In this document: one piece after another, positions 34,701 to 41,100 of the stretch
How positions within the stretch are numbered: position 1 is the first letter of the stretch
Layout: each line of letters opens with the position of its first letter
Assembly: GCA_024349245.1 (NCBI GenBank)
Contig: JALDNG010000025.1
Coordinates: 1,805,001 to 1,869,000, forward strand
Reading direction: 5' to 3'
DNA length: 64,000 bases
DNA from: Neodontobutis hainanensis
Taxonomy: Eukaryota > Chordata > Actinopteri > Gobiiformes > Odontobutidae
Notes under the pieces: generated by a model
Seen by the model: the letters and a program-made list of their open reading frames with translations, nothing else
Told to the model about the DNA's origin: nothing
Database searches by the model: none
Position numbers and translations under genes: made by a program

Positions 34701-37700
34701 GATCAGAATAGCACATCCAACCAGAACCTACAGAGAATTTGAGAAAGTTTTCAGTGGATTGTGTTTCCTGCTCTTCTGTGTTACAGTATTGAGTCATTTC
34801 AGGAAAAATCCAGTCCTTACCTTTCCTGGTTTTTGCAACGCTTTCTCTCCGAGGTTCTCATATGAATTAATGCCTGCAGGAAAACAAAAGTAATGAGTTA
34901 ATTATAACTTTAAAATCTAATCAAGAGGTCAGATTCAGAAGTGTCCTGAAAGGCAATTAATCATCTATTCCCCACTTTGACATAATATTCTTATCTCTTC
35001 TTATCTAAGCCCTTCTGTTGTTGTTGCCAACAGCTGATTATATCACATAAAAGAAGCACTAATTAAACATTTTCTGAACTAATCACAACTGAACCCAATC
35101 TGTATATCTAAGCTGTAAATTATAAAAAAATAAATAAAAAAAATAACAGTTTGAGATGACATTGGTGTATTACCCTGATGTAGCCAGTGTTCCACGTGTT
35201 GTGTGTTCATAGATGTATTCTGCAGACCTTGGTTGTAAACAGTGGTTATTTGAGTTACTGTTGACCTTTTATCATCTCTAACCTGTCTGCCCATTCTCCT
35301 CTGACTTCTGACATCAACAAGGCATTTTCTTCTACACAACTGCCACTCACTGGATATTGTCTCTTTTCAGCCCATTCTCTGTAAACCCTAGAGATGGTTG
35401 TGTGTGAAAATCTCAGCAGATCAGCAGTTTTTAAAAATACTCAGACCAGCCCGTCTGGCACCAGCAACCATTCCACATTCTGTAACTTAAATCCCCTTTC
35501 TTCCCCATTCTGATGCTCAGTTTGTAAATAACTTACACCTACCATATCTGTGGGTCCCAAACATTATTGGGGATGCAATAAAAATAAATAAATAAATAAA
35601 TAAAACTGGATTAACATAAATCTATGTTAAAAGTGATATATGGGGTTTCCCACAGGCATGAAATTTATTTTTATTTATAGGTTATAAAACTTTTTAGGAT
35701 GCACACCAGTGTTCTCCTAGGTATGACTCAAGGTTGTTTTGATGGTTCTCTGACATGAGAAAAAAAACTTCTTTCTTTCAATCTTTCTTTCAAATCTTTC
35801 ATAGACAGAGTGCAGCTAAGCAGACACTTAACTGTGTAACTCTGAGTGACAGGACACAGTACCATCTGTGAGAACAAATCAGCACAATTTTCAAAAATCT
35901 TATATAGACATAGCCCATAATGAGACATAATGTGTGAGATGCCCACAATGTAGCTATAGACAGAATAATTTACATTTACATTTAGTAGATGCTTTTATTC
36001 AAAGCGACTTACATTAGGGTTCCATTCACCAGTGTTCATTTCTGAAAAGTTTAGCGGTGTCTGTGCGTTGTAATTGAGTCACCTGTTTGATCACAGAGCT
36101 TCAGCAGGAGGTGGATGGAGTATGCTGCCAGAGTGGACACTAACACTAACAGGACACTGCAGACAGAGAAGACAACAGAGTCAAATATAGACATGAGCTG
36201 TAAGCACCTCTAAAGTTGACTCTTACCAAAATCCAACAATGCCTGTGTTGGCCATGGCATAAGCCAGGCCCAGGATCCCACTGCCCATGATGGCATTCAT
36301 CAGGTTAAAAACAGACGAAGCCAAGGAGGCCCCTCTGGCCCTGCTACCCTCTCCCTGAAAAACACAGCAGACAAGAGAAATAAAAACACCACACGGAAGA
36401 AAAAGAGGTAGAACTCAAACTGCTTCTGTGAAGGATTTGAGTTTGTCTAAACAGCAGCATGAGGAACAACTGTTCCCTGCCCGCTGATGGACGTCTTGAA
36501 GCTGCAAGATGGCTCAGAGAAGTGCATGAAGGAGAGGGAATTGAGCTGCTGACACTGGGACAGCTGCCCCAGCTCAGGATGAGGGAGCTGCCCAAACCGC
36601 TTGACCCCTGTAATGGGTAATATCCTGTAGAGAGTGAGTGGCAACTCTGCTGCCCATGTCCCGACATGTACAGATTGACCTGTGCACTGCTCCAATAGAA
36701 TAACTCTGAGTTACTGGGATAACTGAGGAAACACAAAGCAAAGCTAAACTAAACATGGACATTCACAATTGTGTCCTTAATTTAACTGCTTCGATTAGAA
36801 GCATGTGATTTTTAACCATCTATTTCTGTTCAGAGTCATTGTGTGTGGGCGGTCCCTGAGCACAGACATAAACTGTCACAGGTTTCCACTAAAAATAATT
36901 AAAATTAATGAATTTTGCAAATAATGCTGGGGAATTATTCTATGTGCCAGACATTCACATTCTGCCAAAATAAGTCAGTCTTTAAATGACAGTTGTAAAT
37001 TCAAAGATCATCAAGTCACACGGTCATCCCTTTATTCAGTCATATTGGATATTATATGACATACTTTGTTTTTTTAATGACTTTACCTTTATCTACTGGT
37101 GAGTCCAGACTCCAGACACAATGTTAAGTAATCAGAATATTAAGTATTAAGATGCATGAGTTAGTCTTAGATGAAGTGAGAGCTCAGTATGTCAGATGTG
37201 GTGAATAGCTCGCAGAAAAGAGGTTAAACCATCCCAATACTTTCATTTCCATTTTCCTCTTGGGGATAAATAATTAAATTAATGTATTTTTATTCATTAT
37301 ATTCCACAGAGTGTAATGTATCTTTTTTATCAAAGTGGGTTCAGTAAAAAACTTTTATGAGCTCATACCAGCTGAGAAGCACCTGATACATTAGAGGATA
37401 ATAATCACATCCATAGAATTATCAAGAGAAACTGGAAAAAACATATGTGCAATTACATTGTTTTCTACTAAAAAAGGAGCCATATTAAACAAGATTATTA
37501 AAACAAGATTGGACGGCTAGTTCCTTATAGTTGTAGAACAGTTTATTGTTTTGTTACTATATTGGGGTAATTTCAGAATTATTATACAGGTAGAAAACAA
37601 TCAATCAAACAAACACACAGCAGAACTGGTACTTATTAACTCACTGGTGCAATTTACAGAGAAGAGCTGAGTGTGTTCTGTTTAGTGCTGACAGTTGCTG

Positions 37701-37891
37701 AAATGTCAGGAAATGAAAGGAGAAAGCACGTGATGCACATTTTCCTTTTTATTAACTGTCTGTGAGAATACATGAGAATATATATATGCTAATACTCTTA
37801 TTACTGTACTTACATTCACCAGTAAAGGTGCACTTTCTCTTTCCGCCGTGTCCCCGCCGCCGGGTAGGTCTGTCCTGTAGTCTTCACTCAT
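10663..37891 (-). CDS. slc38a6: slc38a6, SLC38-family (SNAT6-type) amino-acid transporter; 16 coding exons, complete
   Basis: Coding exons in gene order are 37891-37814, 36354-36227, 36156-36083, 34873-34821, 34727-34688, 27267-27189, 24249-24164, 18116-18058, 17982-17911, 17231-17175, 16764-16685, 16603-16503, 14523-14399, 14280-14136, 13941-13847 and 10746-10663. They sum to 1356 nt, 451 codons plus TGA, and every junction is GT-AG and in phase. The length is close to human SLC38A6 (456 aa). The protein is a multi-pass transporter of the SLC38 (sodium-coupled neutral amino-acid transporter-like) family. Recognised blocks are SVFNLMNAIMGSGILGLAY (residues 40-58, TM1 signature), SYENLG, MAFSFLCHTAVLPIY, TVPLIHFP and VPDIRNVFGVVG. 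Possible N-glycosylation sites NFT 214 and NSS 226 lie in the large extracellular loop. The substrate is not well established for this family member. The gene shares a divergent promoter with trmt5. SLC38A6 is chosen over other SLC38 members because of the sequence blocks and the synteny. Confidence 0.95.
11150..13325 (+). mobile_element. L2/CR1-like LINE in slc38a6 intron 15, antisense to the gene
   Basis: The element carries degraded ORF2 blocks in order on the plus strand: QARSAYFSNL, NNYRPISKLPF, SVLILLDLSSAFDTLDH, FSSYLSDRSF, YADDIQLYCSF, AFISSRLDYCNS, QNAAARLLTGTNRR and LASLHWLPVKFRIDFKILVL. Several frameshifts break them (near 11655, 11920, 12250, 12470 and 12740). The 3' end is the usual 'aaggtgctatataaataaa'. 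A T-rich tract at 13194-13241 lies in its 3' UTR. The endonuclease part is missing or unrecognisable. Confidence 0.88.
13847..13941 (-). CDS. slc38a6: slc38a6 exon 15
   Basis: The exon completes Gly393 and encodes residues 394-424: STTSSCLLFVFPGIFYLKIS and then a polar stretch to DYIG. The block CLLFVFPGIFYLK is typical of the penultimate SLC38 membrane segment. The donor is GTAAGG in phase 0. Confidence 0.92.
14136..14280 (-). CDS. slc38a6: slc38a6 exon 14
   Basis: The exon encodes residues 345-392 (ARKAAILLLFEGRPFSWW, then a membrane helix, then VPDIRNVFGVVG). VPDIRNVFGVVG is a hallmark of this family member. It starts in phase 0 and leaves one base of Gly393. The donor is GTATGT. Confidence 0.94.
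14399..14523 (-). CDS. slc38a6: slc38a6 exon 13
   Basis: The exon completes Ala303 and encodes residues 304-344, including DIMVMTVRLAILLAVLLTVP and LIHFP, a membrane helix. The donor is GTAAGC in phase 0. Confidence 0.94.
15466..15649 (+). repeat. tRNA-derived SINE, near full length (ACATTTA-tail family)
   Basis: The head has an A box TGGCTCAGTGG (15467-15477) and a B box GGTTCAATCCC (15510-15520). The body and a tail ending 'ctaaatgtaaatgtaa' follow. It sits inside the Tc1-like element and so is younger than it. Confidence 0.85.
15920..16153 (-). repeat. tRNA-derived SINE, near full length (minus strand)
   Basis: On the minus strand an A box TAGCTAAGTGG (near 16142) and a B box GGTTCAATCCC (near 16100) precede a body shared with the 949-1140 copy. 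The tail differs slightly ('cactttgagtgcc' and 'gcgctgtataaa'), so this may be a sub-family with another LINE-derived tail. Confidence 0.82.
16503..16603 (-). CDS. slc38a6: slc38a6 exon 12
   Basis: The exon completes Arg269 and encodes residues 270-302: PTKARMQRVTNVSISLSF, then TLYLISALFGYLTFY, a membrane helix. The donor is GTAGGA and the exon ends one base into codon 303. Confidence 0.93.
16685..16764 (-). CDS. slc38a6: slc38a6 exon 11
   Basis: The exon encodes residues 243-268, SAYAIPTMAFSFLCHTAVLP then IYCELD, one of the best conserved SLC38 segments. The donor GTCAGA is slightly weak. The end phase is 2. Confidence 0.94.
17175..17231 (-). CDS. slc38a6: slc38a6 exon 10
   Basis: The exon encodes residues 224-242 of the extracellular loop (ISNSSDSECTPKLIVISSK), with an NSS glycosylation sequon and a cysteine. 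The acceptor is TTGTCTCTACAG, the same ten-base core (GTCTCTACAG) that recurs in the intron 7 minisatellite. The donor is GTGCGT. Confidence 0.9.
17911..17982 (-). CDS. slc38a6: slc38a6 exon 9
   Basis: The exon encodes residues 200-223 (VVVKKWSIPCPLPHNFTK, then LSRAYQ). KKWSIPCPL is strongly family-like, and NFT is a sequon. The donor CAG|GTACCA is acceptable and keeps the phase. Confidence 0.9.
18058..18116 (-). CDS. slc38a6: slc38a6 exon 8
   Basis: The exon completes Gly180 and encodes residues 181-199 (FLGYTSSLAFFFMVYFTVV), a membrane helix with the conserved GYTSSL. The donor is GTGAGC in phase 0. Confidence 0.93.
18224..23995. repeat. 5.8-kb minisatellite, 36/33-bp units, in slc38a6 intron 7
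   Basis: The array has roughly 165 head-to-tail units. The plus-strand unit starts GTCCTCTGTAGAGACGTG. The long form (36 bp) then has GAGTTTGTGCTCATGTGT; the short form (33 bp) lacks three bases and has TTTGTGCTCATGTGT. A rarer form lacks one GT (34 bp), for example near 18322, 18425, 18880, 19400, 19715, 20285, 22513 and 23225. One internal deletion junction lies near 21448. Sequence variants include GACGTG, GATGTG, GACATG and a CTTCTGTAGACACGTG type. Because 36 and 33 are multiples of three and units lack stops in several frames, long open frames (up to about 660 codons) occur on both strands. They are a by-product of the repeat and are not genes. The array occupies almost all of the intron between exons 7 and 8. 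Confidence 0.97.
24164..24249 (-). CDS. slc38a6: slc38a6 exon 7, lying between tandem arrays
   Basis: The exon completes Gly151 and encodes residues 152-179: YTWYEDGR, then LLLILITLCVVLPLSILPRI, a membrane helix. The acceptor is CCTCTATTTTTCAG and the donor GTAAGA. Its length of 86 nt is not a multiple of three, so skipping it would shift the frame. The array edges are about 170 nt (intron 7 side) and about 100 nt (microsatellite side) away. Confidence 0.93.
24348..24650. repeat. TG-rich microsatellite
   Basis: About 300 bp of TG repeats are interrupted by CT, CG and TA variants, some in longer periodic blocks such as 'gtgtgtctgtgtgtgtctttgcg'. Open frames made of Cys and Val on the plus strand are artefacts. 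It lies in slc38a6 intron 6 next to exon 7. Alternating TG of this length can adopt Z-DNA. Confidence 0.95.
24736..25666. repeat. 32-bp minisatellite, purine-rich on the plus strand (slc38a6 intron 6)
   Basis: About 29 tandem copies of a 32-bp unit built of AGGTCTGAAAAAAGGAGG and TGTGTGAGCGAGGG. Variants include TTTGAAAA in place of TCTGAAAA (five units), GAGAGG ends and GAGAGAGG. On the gene's sense (minus) strand each unit reads as a pyrimidine run ending TTTTTTCAG. No GT dinucleotide occurs on the sense strand through the whole array. The unit lacks stops in all three minus frames, which gives a spurious 331-codon frame. Confidence 0.95.
25667..27188. other. slc38a6: slc38a6 intron 6, unique part
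   Basis: Unique sequence between the minisatellite and exon 6. A tRNA-Leu-like phrase (GGCCGAGCGGTC near 26861) is only an isolated A-box look-alike. No exon or repeat family was recognised. Confidence 0.5.
27189..27267 (-). CDS. slc38a6: slc38a6 exon 6
   Basis: The exon completes Ala125 and encodes residues 126-150 (MSSYLFILKLELPVVISSFL, then NSENT). SSYLFILK corresponds to the conserved SSYLLIIK block. It leaves two bases of Gly151. The donor is GTGAGT. Confidence 0.93.
27268..29172. other. slc38a6: slc38a6 intron 5, unique part
   Basis: No exon, RNA gene or repeat family was recognised. The 27900-28500 part has higher GC and looks non-repetitive, so it is a candidate for conserved non-coding sequence; this cannot be judged without alignment. 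Confidence 0.45.
29330..33640 (-). mobile_element. Degenerate I/Jockey-type LINE, minus strand
   Basis: Read on the minus strand in order: an ORF1-like segment near 33450-33030 (DGKGINIQQYTISAFHTFSHKNGKIKP), an endonuclease/linker region around 32600-32050 (CVYKAPGS, KPWMTKGIKK), and RT blocks near 30580-30390 (VQINNIKSD, SVLGLKLFILYMNDF, FADYTTLFY with D to Y in the YADD box). A 3' end near 29480-29340 has GGGTGGGATTATATAA and an A/T-rich tail. Stops and frameshifts are everywhere. An L2-like fragment splits it at about 30840-31700. The clade is inferred. Confidence 0.65.
30840..31700 (-). mobile_element. L2-like LINE fragment nested in the I/Jockey-type LINE
   Basis: The minus-strand translation gives LKITNDLL-like, HCYADDTQMLYL, SRLDYCNSLLFGLPPKTL, LQLVQNSATCIMTRTPF and LQQLHWLPITNHINFK, the RT C-terminal blocks of L2-type LINEs. 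They are split by frameshifts near 31230 and 31450. The 5' end is truncated. Confidence 0.78.
34688..34727 (-). CDS. slc38a6: slc38a6 exon 5 (40 nt)
   Basis: A very short exon encoding residues 112-124 (VLVGCAILIQNIG). IQNIG is conserved across the family. It leaves one base of Ala125. The acceptor is TTCTCTGTAG and the donor GTGAGT. Confidence 0.92.
34821..34873 (-). CDS. slc38a6: slc38a6 exon 4 (53 nt)
   Basis: The exon completes Gly94 and encodes residues 95-111 (INSYENLGEKALQKPGK), matching the SYEDLG...PGK block of the family. The donor is GTAAGG in phase 0. Confidence 0.92.
35125..35500. repeat. Interspersed repeat of undetermined class (slc38a6 intron 3)
   Basis: The segment with 'ggatattgtctcttttcag', 'accctagagatggttgtgtg' and 'cagaccagcccgtctggcac' is one I recognise as a dispersed teleost repeat, but I cannot assign its class. 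An (AATA)n stretch follows at 35578-35603. Confidence 0.5.
35968..36036 (-). repeat. SINE tail fragment (ACATTTA-tail family)
   Basis: Only the 3' tail is present: tandem TTTACAT then 'gatgcttttattcaaagcg'. It matches the tail of the copy at 949-1140. Confidence 0.7.
36083..36156 (-). CDS. slc38a6: slc38a6 exon 3
   Basis: The exon completes Cys69 and encodes residues 70-93 (VLLVLVSTLAAYSIHLLLKL, then CDQT), a membrane helix with the conserved YSIHLLL. The donor is GTGACT and the end phase is 1. Confidence 0.93.
36227..36354 (-). CDS. slc38a6: slc38a6 exon 2
   Basis: The exon encodes residues 27-68, including SVFNLMNAIMGSGILGLAYA, the first membrane helix and most recognisable SLC38 motif. 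The end phase is 2, the acceptor TTTTTCAG and the donor GTAAGA. Confidence 0.95.
36355..37813. other. slc38a6: slc38a6 intron 1
   Basis: Mostly AT-rich unique sequence. A 53-codon plus-strand open frame at 36459-36620 with coding-like composition is noted as a possible gene or transposon fragment. It has no recognised family. Confidence 0.45.
37814..37891 (-). CDS. slc38a6: slc38a6 exon 1 (start)
   Basis: The exon starts at ATG 37891-37889 and encodes 26 residues, MSEDYRTDLPGGGDTAERES then APLLVN, a cytosolic acidic N-terminus ending in the family-like PLL motif. The donor is GTAAGT in phase 0. The ATG context (AAA ATG A) is favourable. Confidence 0.9.
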
Positions 37892-38186
37892 TTTAGCTCC
37901 AAATCCTCTGCGCGCTCTTTGGAACCAAACCTGACTGTGTTTTACACCGAGTCCCTCACACGAGCTGCTAATTTATGTCCCCATCGTCTTTTATCACTTT
38001 ATGTACTCTCCGGTTAAATTGTCCAGCCGCTGGTTGTTGTTGTTGTCACGAGCCTCTTCTTTCCGTCGCAGTTTAAACGTCACGAAACAAATAACCAATC
38101 AGATTCTTCTTCTTTTTAAGCTTGACCAATCAGAACACGACGGTCCCTGGTTAATGACGTAGAAGAAACATGCTGGAGAGCGGAAA
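37892..38186. promoter_or_regulatory. Divergent promoter of slc38a6 and trmt5
   Basis: Only 295 bp separate the two start codons. The interval contains two CCAAT boxes in the trmt5 direction (38095-38099 and 38126-38130, both ACCAATCAGA) and CRE-like cores (CGTCA at 38078-38082 and TGACGT at 38155-38160). It has scattered CpGs and no clear TATA box. Human TRMT5 and SLC38A6 are also head to head, so co-regulation of this pair is a conserved arrangement. The start sites themselves are not visible. Confidence 0.75.
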
Positions 38187-38193
38187 ATGTTGA
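38170..38193 (+). other. trmt5: Candidate uORF overlapping the trmt5 start codon
   Basis: ATG at 38170 opens a seven-codon frame (MLESGKC) whose TGA at 38191-38193 lies just beyond the trmt5 ATG at 38187, in a different frame. It matters only if transcription starts upstream of 38170, which is likely but unproven. Confidence 0.5.
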
Positions 38194-38194
38194 G
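38187..38194 (+). CDS. trmt5: trmt5 exon 1 coding part (8 nt)
   Basis: ATG TTG AG precedes a GTGAGC donor. Joining to 38289 restores AGA and continues the open frame LFSRILKS into the conserved protein. Only a spliced transcript would use this start; the unspliced frame would need the ATG at 38368. Confidence 0.75.
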
Positions 38195-41100
38195 GTGAGC
38201 AATGTGCCTGTAGTTTAACTCCAGCGGCCGGTTCTGTCGTCTTTCTGTGCGAGTCTACTTTGTAACTGCAGTGTTTTTGTTCTTTCAGACTGTTCAGCAG
38301 AATCCTAAAATCTGAAATTATATACGCACATCTTAGCCCGACCTCAGCAGCTGTTTCCTCTGCGTGTATGGATCCCAAACCCGAGCCCGCCCTGTATAAG
38401 CCCCCTGCCGAGGTGCGGGGTATGACAAGTCTGAACAAAGAAGCCTTCACACGGAACATTACAGTCCCGTCTATCCGAGTGCCCGTTGGGGTTTTAAACA
38501 AAGTGGTGAAAAGCCTAAAGAAGGTTACCATCCAGCGGCCAGGTCTGCCCCGGGTGGTGCAGGACAAAGAGGGGAGCAGTGACTCTCGTTTAGTCCTTCT
38601 GGACCCTCACAAAGTGTCCTCTCCCAGCAGCTTCAGTGAGGAAGAAGAGGAGGCGCTCAGGTGTTTCAGTGTACCACAGGAGCTCCGGGACTATGAGCTG
38701 AGTCTGACTTATGACAACCTGAAGAGTGAGGAGGTGCTAGAGGCTGTGCTGCCCCTGGGACAGGATGTGACCTCCAGCTTCAGTCGAGTGGGCCACATCG
38801 CACACATGAACCTGAGGGATCACCAACTGCCGTACAGGAAGCTCATCGGTGAGATTAGAGAAGAATGTTATATCTTCATTGGGTTTGAATTATAGAATAA
38901 AACAAGGCAGGGGCATCTTATCTGAAGTTAATTCAAAGAGGGCATATGAGACATACACAAATTACCATTTGTCTCTGTCCCTAACAGGGGGTCAAGATCC
39001 AGAGGTGGCTGACAGTAAATTATATTTGGGTCATCATAAAATTTCGCCTACAATCAATTTAAAAAGTATAAATGTCACAATCACTGGGCAGCTGCTTAAA
39101 ATACTTTACATTTAACAATAAAATTAAATCTATAGGCAAAGATAAATTGGGTGGCTTAAAATATCTCCAGAACAAAAGTGTGGGGAAAAAAAACATAACC
39201 AATAGTGCCTTCCTTTTCAATTTTATTGAAAATCTACTCAAACAAATTGGATATTTTTCTAATGAAAATGCAGTTGTATTTTTTCAGATTTTAAATATAA
39301 AACACAGACAAAGCTTGTCGCCGTACCCCCGAACGCCTACTGACCTGTATACTTACTTTAAATTGGACACTGGTTTTTATGATTACATTGCCATAAATCT
39401 CAGGGGCCACAGGGAGGACATGCATTCTCTCCTTATTGAGCAGTGTACCCCTCAGTGTAGACAGTAATGGCATTTGTAACAATTTAGAAAGCATCCATTC
39501 ACATTATTTAGTGTTGAAGCTTTGGTTTTGGACAGCACAGCTTATTTTACTTTATGTATTCAGGCACTAACACAGGGGTTATTTGGGAGGTTATTGATAT
39601 TTAGGTCTTTGGTGGGCAAGCAAGGAGCTCTTTTGCTTTTGGTTGGTTTTTCTTGCCCCACTCAACAGGTTTGTTTTTTTGCCCCAATAAACAATAAAAT
39701 GATAGATCACCTCTGGATTCTGAATGAGGAGCTTGATGGTATAGCTCTATATGAATGATTGGGCTAAAATTTTACTTTGCTTCTTCTCTTGTAGGTCAGG
39801 TGATTATGGATAAAAATCCTGGTGTGACCTGTGTAGTCAACAAGACCAACATCATCGACTCCACTTACCGTAACTTCAAGATGGAGGTGTTGGCAGGAGA
39901 GGAGAACATGGTGGCCAGAGTAGGTTCTAATCCTTCATATGTATGTTTCTTAATAACTGTATGTGTCTTTAACTATGCTCTGTGGGTTCAACTAAACTAA
40001 ATTCAGGACTGGCTTCCTTTTTATAATCGCAAGAAAATCTCTGAAAACTGAACTGAAAAAGTAATCACAAAATAAGGTCCAGCTGGAAAAATTTCCTCAA
40101 GGACAAAATTATTTGAGCACAGTACACTTGTTTTATATTCACTAAACTGTCTGTAAAACAAAACATACATTTTAATAAACTCCAGTGTTTTTTATTTATT
40201 TTTTTTAAACATTCTCATAGTGAAAATGTGCTCTCCCCATGATCAGGTGGGTTTCCTCCACCAACATCGAAAACATTTCTCCACAAAAATCAAAGTGATG
40301 ACAAATTAAAAGAATACACACAGCACAGACTTATTTTATTTATTTATTTCAGTTGTTCATTTATTCGATAGATAGATAAGCTGGTAAGTCACAGGACTTT
40401 TCACACGGGGCGCTATGAACTATCCATTGTGGGCCCTTAGGCAAGACCTTTTACTCTACTGCCTACCTCCATTTAAAAAAAAAAAAAAAAAAAAAAAAAT
40501 GAGTGAAAATGAAATATAGGAGAAGCTGGCTCGACCAGCCGAACAAGGTCTGCATCAGGTGCTGGGGAACCAGAGCACCGGGATGACAAATGGGCTACAA
40601 GAACAAGATGGAGATGGGTGAGATGCGGTGAGATGCGGTAACAAGGCTCTGTTGGAATGCTACTACTTCAGTAACCTTAGTCAGAGGGCTTAAATGCAGA
40701 GGAATATATGGTTATTTCGAAACCCACAATTCAGGCTTACATCGAAGCAACTAGTAGCTCAGTGTTCCAACTTGAGATGGACGAGATACAACACAAATGC
40801 TGTATGAGATTGGGTACGAAGCCCCAACAAGTGCAATCACGCTGAACGAGGTACAACACAAATGTACTGATCTGAAAGACAAGCTTATGGTGAGAATGAA
40901 TGCAAGCCTATCAATTACAACGGCTAAGTGAAGTTCCATCAGCGTTGAGTGCGATCCCTACCACAACCATCACTGACACCAAGGAGCTGCTATACACCTC
41001 AGCAGCAGTGATCCTCGAGATGCCCAATAGGTACAACCAGATGCCCATACCTGAAGCACTTAAAACTGCCAAACAAAGGCTCCAAGCCTTGGCCAGCCGC

